Assembly: GCA_937911965.1 (NCBI GenBank)
Contig: CALDPL010000374.1
Span: 1-8,684 of the forward strand
Length of the DNA: 8,684 nt
Reading direction: 5' to 3'
Source of the DNA: an uncultured Allomuricauda sp.
GTDB lineage: Bacteria; Bacteroidota; Bacteroidia; Flavobacteriales; Flavobacteriaceae
Below are positions 1-6,285 of this stretch, piece after piece. Each line of letters opens with the position of its first letter. Positions within the stretch are counted from its first letter, which is position 1. Under the pieces are notes generated by a model. That model was given only the letters and a program-made list of their open reading frames with translations. It was not told where the DNA came from and searched no databases. Made by a program: the position numbers and the translations under genes.

Positions 1-1
1 T

Positions 2-703
2 ACCACGCCCTACAGAAGGTACTACAGACCCGTTCGATATACCTATTACGCCCCCTATCGGAACAACCATAGAAAGGTCTATGCCGCAATTGGAAAGGAA
101 TACAGGTATGACAAAAACCGAAGGGCCCAGATATACCGTAATGACAACAGGGTCGCTGTTCGGGACGACCGTGCCCTGAGAAGGGCCGATTCCGGCAGGA
201 GCAACTCCAGGGTCGCAACCGCCAACAATGGACGGGGAAGTGCCGTAAGGAACTCCTCCCCAACCGTAAATCGCCAGGCTACCGTCAATAGGCCCGGCGG
301 GCAAGCGACAAGCAGGGCGACCCAAGCCAGGACCGCCACCAATAGGACAAGTGCCAATAGGACGAGTGTCAATAGGTCGAGCACCAATAGGAGTACTCCC
401 GCAGTCCAGGGAAACAGCAGGACGGTGACCAAAAAAGAGGTGACCACCAGTCCTACTTCCAGGACCGTTAGCCAGAAGCGGGTCAGCTCCACCCCCAGCG
501 GGCGGAACGTGACCAAAAGCACAACGACCTACAAAAGGCCGGAGGCCAGAAGCTCCTCAAGCAGGACGGCGGTAAGTCGAAGCAGTTCAAAGGGCACAGT
601 CTCAAGGAGCTCCCAGAGTACGGTCCGCAAAAGCAGCGGGAATACCGTAAAGAGAAGCAGCAGTGCCCGGACTTCCTCCTCGAGGAGTTCCAGGGGAAAT
701 TAG
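2..703 (+). CDS. Arg/Ser/Thr-rich low-complexity protein, C-terminal part (5' end outside window)
   Basis: The reading frame is open from the first bases and ends at TAG 701-703, giving 233 visible residues with no start. The first ~30 visible residues are rich in Tyr, Arg and Pro (YRRYYRPVRYTYYAPY). The rest is Arg/Ser/Thr/Asn low-complexity sequence with about 41 Arg and only about 8 Asp/Glu, so the chain is strongly cationic and probably disordered. Two peptide repeats lie inside it: pentapeptides of the NR(T/S)S-x type, and octapeptides TV-x-(R/K)-(R/K/S)-SS-x-x. No catalytic motif or membrane segment is visible. The gene stands alone on the plus strand, converges on the glycan operon and ends at its own terminator. 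I do not recognise the family. Tyr/Arg-rich heads with repetitive tails occur in exported flavobacterial proteins, but the N-terminus needed to see a signal peptide is missing. The coding frame is secure; the function is unknown. Confidence 0.75.
   Translation, partial: TTPYRRYYRPVRYTYYAPYRNNHRKVYAAIGKEYRYDKNRRAQIYRNDNRVAVRDDRALRRADSGRSNSRVATANNGRGSAVRNSSPTVNRQATVNRPGGQATSRATQARTATNRTSANRTSVNRSSTNRSTPAVQGNSRTVTKKEVTTSPTSRTVSQKRVSSTPSGRNVTKSTTTYKRPEARSSSSRTAVSRSSSKGTVSRSSQSTVRKSSGNTVKRSSSARTSSSRSSRGN
311..400 (+). repeat. Six tandem 15-bp units encoding degenerate pentapeptides
   Basis: Units begin at 311, 326, 341, 356, 371 and 386. The last four all start with AATAGG and encode NRTSA, NRTSV, NRSST and NRSTP. 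The first two (SRATQ, ARTAT) are more diverged. The period is in frame, so gain or loss of units would keep the gene open. Confidence 0.75.
566..667 (+). repeat. Degenerate octapeptide repeat (24-bp period) in the Ser/Arg tail
   Basis: Three consecutive 24-nt units at 596, 620 and 644 encode TVSRSSQS, TVRKSSGN and TVKRSSSA. A related 10-residue unit, TAVSRSSSKG, precedes them at 566. The similarity is clear in the protein but weak in the DNA, so this is an older repeat than the 15-bp array upstream, or one held by selection on the peptide. Confidence 0.6.
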
Positions 704-732
704 AAGAAAGTTTTTAGGTTGGTTAGTTGTTT

Positions 733-771
733 GCCCCGTAGTTGGTACGTCCGCTACGGGGTTATTTTTTT
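733..771 (+). terminator. Rho-independent terminator of the Arg/Ser-rich gene
   Basis: CCCCGTAG (734-741) pairs perfectly with CTACGGGG (754-761) around a 12-nt loop, and G733-T762 can add a wobble pair. A run of seven T (765-771) follows within four bases. On the plus strand this is a standard intrinsic terminator 30 nt after the stop codon. Read from the minus strand the hairpin lacks an adjacent T run, so termination of the opposing operon here would be weaker. Confidence 0.85.
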
Positions 772-2213
772 AGATATCTCTCCAAGAGGGTACTGACATC
801 CTCGGAAAGGCCAAAGCGGTACAGGGCCCCCAGGAACAGCACCGACACCAAGGCCGATTTCAGGACAATGTTCGCCAGGGGATGGAGGCCAAAGGGGATG
901 AATTGGAAAACCAGGCCCAAGGCCACCAAAAGGGCGAGGACCTTATAGGTCGCCGGGCCAAAGGGATGTATTGAGAATTTTATCCGTACAAAGACCAATT
1001 TTATCAGATTGAAGATAAAAATGGATACAAAGCTCGCCAGGGCGGCACCCAACAGGCCCATCCTTGGGATCAACCAATAATTGAGCCCTATGGTCAAAAC
1101 TGCCAGGCCCACCCCAAAGGCCAATACCGTTTTGTAATAGGGGGAGTTGTACAGGATGGAATTGTTGTTCCCCAATAGGGAATCAATGACCTTGGCAAGA
1201 CCGATCAGAAAAACAATGGCATACCCGTCCCTATAGGCCTTGGGAAGCATCAGGTAGAGATCCTCGAGGTTCAGGATGATCAGGATGAACAAGAGTCCGG
1301 AGGCGATGAGCAGGGTCAGGGAAGATCTTTTGTATAGATTTTCCAAGGCGGAATGATTGCCGGAGTTCATCAACTCGGCCGTCAAGGGATAGGTGATCTG
1401 GTGCATGGACCGGGACGGGACTATGATGACCGTCGCGATATAAACGGCCACCCCGTAATAGGCGATGTTCTCGATACTGATGAACTGGTTGAGCATTACC
1501 TTATCGATTTCCAGCAAGATCAGGGCCGAGGATCCCCCCATGATGATCAACAGGGAATAGGACAGGATATCCCCGATGTTGCCCGGGACCGAAGGTGGGA
1601 GGCCCGGCCTTTCCAACCGCAGGGCAAACAGGGCAATGAGAAGGGTGCGCAGGAGGTAGAGGCCCACCAGGGCCTTAAAGAAAAAATCCAGGGATATCAG
1701 TTCAAAATGGAAGAGGATCAATAGGATGAAGACCCCGATCCGGGCGAAGACCTCCTTCATGAAATTCCCCAGGACCGATTTCAACCGGACCTTGCACCAA
1801 GCGTAGAAAACCTCGAAATAACCCATGGCGAGGCCGATGAAAAAGATATACCACAGATAGTTCCCCACCATGGCATTTACTTGGGAAACCCAGTTTTTGA
1901 TGGCCCCTTCCCATAGGAGCAGCACCAAGGCCAAGGGAAAGATCCCCAATAAGGGCAGCACGAGCATCAAGGAGAGAAAGCCCTTCTTTTGTGGATCGGT
2001 ATAGCCGCTGTAGAATTTGACCAGGGTATTGTGGACCCCAAAGGACATCACCGGCATCAATAGGGCCGCTGCGGCCAGGATAAAGGTCACCAGCCCATAA
2101 TATCGATCTGGAAGGATCTTGGTGTACAGAAAGACGGTGTTGATCGCGCCGAAGAAGAACCCCAGGTAAGTGATCAATACATTCTGTATGGACTGTTTGC
2201 GGACGACACCCAT
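762..2213 (-). CDS. Lipid-linked oligosaccharide flippase-like protein (MOP superfamily, Wzx/RfbX type)
   Basis: Predicted 483-residue inner-membrane protein that would flip a lipid-linked glycan, or a related amphiphile, from the cytoplasmic to the periplasmic face. About 14 hydrophobic helices can be counted along the whole length, starting near residues 10-30 and 39-60 and ending near 423-441 and 446-467; this is the usual number and length for the polysaccharide-synthesis branch of the MOP superfamily. A charged EIDKVML stretch (235-241) ends the helix that opens the second half, as is common in this family. The ATG at 2213 is chosen because MGVVRKQSIQ leads straight into helix 1, and it lies 2 nt after the stop of the glycosyltransferase gene. 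The frame stays open upstream to 2408, but that part is non-hydrophobic and overlaps the neighbouring gene. Last gene of the operon. The substrate cannot be read from sequence. Confidence 0.87.
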   Translation of the reverse strand: MGVVRKQSIQNVLITYLGFFFGAINTVFLYTKILPDRYYGLVTFILAAAALLMPVMSFGVHNTLVKFYSGYTDPQKKGFLSLMLVLPLLGIFPLALVLLLWEGAIKNWVSQVNAMVGNYLWYIFFIGLAMGYFEVFYAWCKVRLKSVLGNFMKEVFARIGVFILLILFHFELISLDFFFKALVGLYLLRTLLIALFALRLERPGLPPSVPGNIGDILSYSLLIIMGGSSALILLEIDKVMLNQFISIENIAYYGVAVYIATVIIVPSRSMHQITYPLTAELMNSGNHSALENLYKRSSLTLLIASGLLFILIILNLEDLYLMLPKAYRDGYAIVFLIGLAKVIDSLLGNNNSILYNSPYYKTVLAFGVGLAVLTIGLNYWLIPRMGLLGAALASFVSIFIFNLIKLVFVRIKFSIHPFGPATYKVLALLVALGLVFQFIPFGLHPLANIVLKSALVSVLFLGALYRFGLSEDVSTLLERYLKK

Positions 2214-2215
2214 TT

Positions 2216-3484
2216 TTATATAAAGTTTGCCAGGGATTCGGTCAGGGCCCTTCTGTGGAACTTTTCGATGCCCCGGGCATCCGAGTGCAAAGCATCCCTT
2301 TGATAGGCTGTGAACCATTCCAAAAGTACGGCTTTTAGGGCTTCGACTTCCCCATGCCCCAAAAAGACGCCCGCGCCGGTCTCCTCCACCAGGGAACCTG
2401 CTTCCCATTCCTTGGGCCCAATGGCCAAAATGGGCCGTCGAGCATTGAGGTATTCAAAGAGTTTTCCCGGGATGATGCCCCTGGTTTCAATGGAATCGAT
2501 TTCGACAAGCAGCAATACCTGCGAGCCGCCCTGCAATCCGGAGACCCTTTCATGGGGCAGGTAGCCGAGCCGTTCGGTCAAGGGTTCCAGCTTATGATCG
2601 GCAATGCTTTGGAGGACCTCCTCCCCCACCAGGCCGGCCAGGCGGATCTTTACCCGCTCCGCAAAGGCCCTGTTTTCCTCCCTCAGTTCCGCTATGGCCT
2701 TCCAGAGCCCCAATGGGTTCCGCCCGTTGGACAGGCTCCCGATATGGGAAATGGTGAATTCCCTGTCCAGGACCTGACTTTTGGCCTCACCCTCAAAACC
2801 ATTGGTAATGACCTTGATCGGCCTATCGGTAAGGGCGCGGAATTCCTCCTTGGTGGTCCCACTGGTCACCACCACTTTGTCGGCCGACCGCAGCACCTCC
2901 CCTTCCAAGCTGGCATGTTTTCGTTGGGCACGGGCTGTCAAGCGCAAATTCTTATGGTATCCAATGGAGGTCCAGGGATCCCTGAAATCCGCGATCCATT
3001 GGATGTCGTGCCTTTTTTTGAGCCCCAGGCCGATAAGGTGCAGGCTGTGGGGCGGGCCGGTGCTGATCAGCGTACGGATCCCTTCTTCCTCTATGATCTT
3101 GGACAGGTATTTTATGGATGGCCGCACCCAGTACTTCCGGGCATCGGGGATGAACAGATTTCCCCTGATCCAGAGCAGGCAGCGCTCCATAAAGGAGGGG
3201 TTCTTCTCCTGTATGATTCCCGAGCTGAGGGTCCCGACCTTTTTTTTGGACCAGAGGGAAGCCCAGGCATAGGGCTCCACAATGGGGTGTTTGATGATCC
3301 TGACCCCTTGGGGGACTTCTTCCATCAGTTTGGGGTCCACTATGGGATAGTTGGGGTTTTGGGGGATGTAGACCAAGGGTTCCACCCCAAAGTCCGGAAG
3401 GTACTTTACAAACTTCAGCCAACGCTGGACCCCCGGTCCCCCTGCCGGAGGCCAATAATAGGTTATGACCAGGACCTTTTTCAT
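2216..3484 (-). CDS. GT4-like (GT-B fold) glycosyltransferase
   Basis: Predicted 422-residue cytoplasmic or membrane-associated glycosyltransferase that would use a nucleotide sugar to extend a lipid-linked or surface glycan. The N-terminal domain opens with strand MKKVLVITYYWPP and a Gly-rich loop (AGGPGVQR, 14-21), typical of GT4-type enzymes. ADFRDPW (165-171), VTSG (206-209) and TNGF (227-230) are features of the N-terminal domain and hinge. The C-terminal domain begins at HIGSLSNGRNP (247-257) and carries GIIPGKLFEYLNARRPIL (336-353), where the nucleotide-sugar site normally lies. Only one Glu (E344) sits in the usual place, so a classic EX7E motif is not evident. No membrane helix is seen. 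The ATG overlaps the TGA of the upstream YfhO-family gene in an ATGA, which suggests translational coupling, and the stop lies 2 nt before the flippase start. Donor and acceptor are unknown. Confidence 0.88.
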   Translation of the reverse strand: MKKVLVITYYWPPAGGPGVQRWLKFVKYLPDFGVEPLVYIPQNPNYPIVDPKLMEEVPQGVRIIKHPIVEPYAWASLWSKKKVGTLSSGIIQEKNPSFMERCLLWIRGNLFIPDARKYWVRPSIKYLSKIIEEEGIRTLISTGPPHSLHLIGLGLKKRHDIQWIADFRDPWTSIGYHKNLRLTARAQRKHASLEGEVLRSADKVVVTSGTTKEEFRALTDRPIKVITNGFEGEAKSQVLDREFTISHIGSLSNGRNPLGLWKAIAELREENRAFAERVKIRLAGLVGEEVLQSIADHKLEPLTERLGYLPHERVSGLQGGSQVLLLVEIDSIETRGIIPGKLFEYLNARRPILAIGPKEWEAGSLVEETGAGVFLGHGEVEALKAVLLEWFTAYQRDALHSDARGIEKFHRRALTESLANFI

Positions 3485-5916
3485 TGGGAATCCCCTGCTT
3501 TTTTCGGAAAGAGCGCAACGAGGAGCCCCCCGAGAAGGATCAGTGCCAGTAGGATGTTGGAGGCCAGGGCGATCCTGCTTCCGGATTTGACCACCTCGGG
3601 CTCAAAACGGAACTCGATCTGGTGCTCCCCGGCAGGGACCCTCATCCCCCTCAGGGCGTAATCCACCCTATAGTGTTCCCTGGGTTCCCCATCGATAAAG
3701 GCCTTCCATCCGTGGGGATAGTACATTTCAGAAAAGACCGCAAAGCCGTCCTCGGCATTGGAGCTCCTGTACCGGATCCTATCGGGCCGGTGGTCCAACA
3801 GTTCGATCTGGGCCAGGGAATCCACTTCATAGCGGTGCTTGGTCAGGCTGGGATAGTTTTTGGTGTTGACCACGGCTTGGTCCTTGGTATCGAGCTCGGA
3901 GAGTTTTTGGAGCTCCTCATCGGCCGAACCAACGGGCAGGAGTTGGCTGACGAACCAAACATTTCCATTGGCCTGTCCATTGATCGCGGGATAACTGTTC
4001 CCCTCTTCATCCTGTTGGATTACATATTTCACGTTCAACATATTGAGCACCTCCAGGTTGTTCCCGTAGAGCTGGTATTCAAACAGGTCCTGTAGGGCCC
4101 TGGGCTTGGCCGCGTGATAGCCGCCAATGGATTTGTGAAAATAGGAGGTCCTGGCCCCGTTCAGGCCTTCCTGGGGGTCGAACACTCTGAAAATGGAGTC
4201 GTCCTCTTGGATCAATAGATCTGTTCCATTGGCCTGAAAGGGTTGGTTCACCCGGCGCTGTGGAACAAAATCCCCCGCATTGACATAACGTTGGGCCACC
4301 CCCACCAGATCGAACAGGATCAGCCCCCCCAATAAAACGGCAAAGACATTCCTGCCGATTTTTTCCTTGACCAGGAACCAGATGACCAGGGCGGCCAGGG
4401 ACATATAGATCAAGGACCGCAGGGTGTCCCCGGTATAAACGGCCTCGCGGTCCCTTTGGATCATGCCCATGAGCTCATCTCCGTAATAGCCGCGGTAGAG
4501 TTCGTCCCTCAGCCCCTCAAAATCAAAGAACCCTTTCAGGAGGAAAATCGAGATTCCCAATCCCAGGGTGGTGAAGAAGGCCAGTTTCAGGGCCTTGAGC
4601 TTATCCCCTTGTGGGACCTCTCCCTTGAAAAGTTGCCAAAGGCCCAAAATGCCCATGGCGGGAAAGCAGAGTTCCAGGACCACCTGTATGGAGGATACCG
4701 CCCTGAACTTATTGTAGAGGGGGAACCAATCGATCATAAGGTCCGTGAGCAGGGGGAAGTTCTTTCCCCAGGACAGCAGCAACGACATTAGGGCCCCGAA
4801 GAGCAGCCACCATTTCGTCTTTCCCTTGACCAGTACAAGGCCCATGAAGAACAGAAACACCACAATGGCCCCCACATAGGCGGGTCCGGCCACAATGGGT
4901 TGCTGCCCCCAATAGAGGGGCAGTCCGGAGGATAGTTCCAGGGCCTTGGATGGTGCCAGGCCCTGTCCCGTCAGATACTCATAGACCTTGGAATCCTTGC
5001 CCAGATCCTCAGATCCCGATCCCCCGAACAGCCTCGGGACAAAGAGGTTGAGGGATTCGGAAATGCCATAACTGTACTGGGTTATATATTCCCGGTCCAG
5101 GCCATTGGCGGATTCCAGGGCACTGCCGTCCGGGGCCAGGGTCAGCGGGGATTTCCCCCGGGTACTCCAATCGGCGTACTGCGCCGTGGCCAAAAGGCCC
5201 GTGGCATTGGTGGCAATGGCCAAGAGCACGGCCACAACCAAGAGGCCCACCGAGGAAAAAAAATGCTTGAGCTCCCCTTCCCGGATGGCATAAATGAGAT
5301 AAACCAGGCCCAAGACCAGGACCAGGAGCATGAAGTAATAGGTCATTTGGTAATGGTTGGCGCTGATTTCCAGAGCCATGGCCAGGGCGGTCAACAGAAA
5401 TCCCCAGAGGTATTTTTTTCGAAAGACCAAGACGATCCCCCCGAGGACCATGGGAATATAGCCCAGGGCATGGGCCTTGGCGTTGTGGCCCACCCCGAGG
5501 ATGATGATCAAATAGGTCGAAAATCCAAAGGCAAGCGCCCCGAGGGCCGCCAGCCTGAAATCCACCTTGAGGCAGAGCATCAGGATATAGAACCCGATAA
5601 AATACAGGAAAAGATAATCCGCCGGTCTGGGCAAAAACCGGATCGTCCGGTCCAGTTTTTTGATGTAATCATGCGGGTAGTTGGCGCCCAATTGATAGGT
5701 CGGCATCCCCCCAAAGGCGGAATTGGTCCAGTAGGACTCCAGCCCGGTATCCCGTTTGTAATCGTCCCGTTCCTTGGCCATGCCCTTGTATTGGGCGATA
5801 TCCGATTGAAAAATGGCCTTCCCCTGCAGTACAGGATAGAAATACACCAAGGCGGTAAGGATGAACAGGCCCACAACACAGAGGTGGACAATAAGGGCTT
5901 TTGGAGAAAACTTCAT
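3481..5916 (-). CDS. YfhO-family integral membrane protein (GT-C-like)
   Basis: An 811-residue polytopic protein. Helix 1 (about 8-28) is followed by a loop with FQSDIAQY (36-43), whose acidic residue sits where GT-C enzymes keep a catalytic or metal-binding Asp. About a dozen further helices fill residues 99-243, 342-462 and 498-541. A large extracytoplasmic domain (about 545-778) ends in the family signature EMYYPHGWKAFIDGEPREHY (730-749) and VPAGEHQIEFRFEP (760-773), and one last helix (781-803) returns to the membrane. Bacillus YfhO has been implicated in adding sugars to lipoteichoic acid from a lipid-linked donor; a periplasmic sugar-transfer role here is inference from that. The ATG at 5916 (MKFSPKALIV) is preferred over a TTG at 5937, because it begins right before helix 1 with the usual short basic end. 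The gene starts 24 nt after the DUF4834 stop and overlaps the glycosyltransferase start by 4 nt. Confidence 0.88.
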   Translation of the reverse strand: MKFSPKALIVHLCVVGLFILTALVYFYPVLQGKAIFQSDIAQYKGMAKERDDYKRDTGLESYWTNSAFGGMPTYQLGANYPHDYIKKLDRTIRFLPRPADYLFLYFIGFYILMLCLKVDFRLAALGALAFGFSTYLIIILGVGHNAKAHALGYIPMVLGGIVLVFRKKYLWGFLLTALAMALEISANHYQMTYYFMLLVLVLGLVYLIYAIREGELKHFFSSVGLLVVAVLLAIATNATGLLATAQYADWSTRGKSPLTLAPDGSALESANGLDREYITQYSYGISESLNLFVPRLFGGSGSEDLGKDSKVYEYLTGQGLAPSKALELSSGLPLYWGQQPIVAGPAYVGAIVVFLFFMGLVLVKGKTKWWLLFGALMSLLLSWGKNFPLLTDLMIDWFPLYNKFRAVSSIQVVLELCFPAMGILGLWQLFKGEVPQGDKLKALKLAFFTTLGLGISIFLLKGFFDFEGLRDELYRGYYGDELMGMIQRDREAVYTGDTLRSLIYMSLAALVIWFLVKEKIGRNVFAVLLGGLILFDLVGVAQRYVNAGDFVPQRRVNQPFQANGTDLLIQEDDSIFRVFDPQEGLNGARTSYFHKSIGGYHAAKPRALQDLFEYQLYGNNLEVLNMLNVKYVIQQDEEGNSYPAINGQANGNVWFVSQLLPVGSADEELQKLSELDTKDQAVVNTKNYPSLTKHRYEVDSLAQIELLDHRPDRIRYRSSNAEDGFAVFSEMYYPHGWKAFIDGEPREHYRVDYALRGMRVPAGEHQIEFRFEPEVVKSGSRIALASNILLALILLGGLLVALFPKKAGDSQ

Positions 5917-5940
5917 GAGAAGATTTTGAAAAGACAAATA

Positions 5941-6201
5941 TTAGTCAATTTCCTCAAAATCTATGTATTCTCCAACTTTTTTTGACGGATTGGACCTTCT
6001 AAAGGGTTTTCGATCCACGGTGGTCTCCCCCTCCCTGGCGGAATGGGAATTTTGGTCCCAAGTTTGGCCCATGGTCCCCCCATAGCGTTCACCTGTCTTT
6101 TTAATGGCGTATTGGAGCAGTTTTGGCCCCAGCCACTTAAAGAGCAATTTGAGCGCATAGTATACTAAGATGACGATTAAAATCGTTTGTAGTAAAACCA
6201 T
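5941..6201 (-). CDS. DUF4834-like small membrane protein
   Basis: An 86-residue protein with one N-terminal transmembrane helix (about 3-20, LLQTILIVILVYYALKLL), a basic amphipathic stretch (22-40, including KWLGPKLLQYAIKK), a polar, probably disordered middle, and the C-terminal motif VGEYIDFEEID (76-86). This order matches the Bacteroidota DUF4834 family as I remember it. The short N-terminus and the helix followed by Lys suggest an N-out, C-in topology, but this is inferred. It is the first gene of the minus-strand operon, 24 nt upstream of the YfhO-family gene, and has a good TAnnTTTG box just upstream. Its function is unknown; its position suggests an accessory or scaffold role for the membrane glycan proteins. 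The ATG at 6201 is the only sensible start before the helix. Confidence 0.8.
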   Translation of the reverse strand: MVLLQTILIVILVYYALKLLFKWLGPKLLQYAIKKTGERYGGTMGQTWDQNSHSAREGETTVDRKPFRRSNPSKKVGEYIDFEEID

Positions 6202-6219
6202 ATGGCATTGTTAGCATTG
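6186..6219 (+). promoter_or_regulatory. Possible promoter of the barrel-protein gene
   Basis: TTTG (6186-6189) and TAGCATTG (6212-6219, one mismatch to TAnnTTTG) are 22 nt apart, inside the range accepted for Bacteroidota sigma factors. The leader would be about 60 nt and would contain the 10-bp palindrome. It abuts the opposing -7 box. This is a weak call. Confidence 0.25.
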
Positions 6220-6227
6220 CAAAATTA
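6220..6227 (-). promoter_or_regulatory. Promoter -7 box (TAATTTTG) of the DUF4834-YfhO-GT4-flippase operon
   Basis: The minus-strand octamer TAATTTTG matches the Bacteroidota -7 consensus TAnnTTTG exactly and ends 18 nt before the ATG at 6201, giving a very short leader. The -33 element is less clear: TTTG lies 14 nt upstream, which is too close, and TTTC lies 23 nt upstream, inside the 6251-6260 palindrome. Confidence 0.55.
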
Positions 6228-6250
6228 CAATCTTGGTCCCCCAAACCCTC

Positions 6251-6260
6251 GAAACGTTTC
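6251..6260. promoter_or_regulatory. 10-bp perfect palindrome GAAACGTTTC, possible operator
   Basis: GAAACGTTTC equals its own reverse complement, with a central CG as in LacI/GalR-family operators. It lies between two divergent genes, over the expected -33 region of the minus-strand operon. A 10-bp palindrome can occur by chance, and no regulator gene is in view. Confidence 0.3.
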
Positions 6261-6285
6261 ATAAAATAGTATTAAAATCAGATCA

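Noticed and set aside
311..400. Tandem repeats as a CRISPR-like array
   Set aside because: The units are 15 bp, contiguous without spacers, in coding frame and degenerate.
79..522. Minus-strand Leu/Val-rich open frame that resembles a membrane protein
   Set aside because: It is the antisense of Arg/Ser/Thr/Asn-rich repeats, which read as Leu/Val/Ala on the other strand. The plus frame continues past it and ends at a proper terminator.
2214..2408. 65-codon N-terminal extension of the flippase reading frame
   Set aside because: It lies wholly within the glycosyltransferase gene, is hydrophilic and unlike the family, and the ATG at 2213 leads directly into the first helix.
2354..3661. Plus-strand open frame of 435 codons antisense to the glycosyltransferase gene
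   Set aside because: The product is Pro/Gly/Phe-rich without a recognisable motif. The opposite strand encodes a clear enzyme, so this is a shadow of GC-biased codons.
5917..5937. TTG start seven codons upstream for the YfhO-family gene
   Set aside because: The ATG at 5916 gives a typical short basic N-terminus before helix 1; nothing supports the weaker start codon.
5935..5942. AATATTTG as an internal promoter for the YfhO-family gene
   Set aside because: It misses the T of TAnnTTTG, and the 24-nt gap fits simple operon read-through.
5263..5985. Plus-strand open frame of 240 codons opposite the YfhO-family gene
   Set aside because: It is His/Gln/Gly/Asp-rich antisense of hydrophobic helices, with no start context or family likeness.
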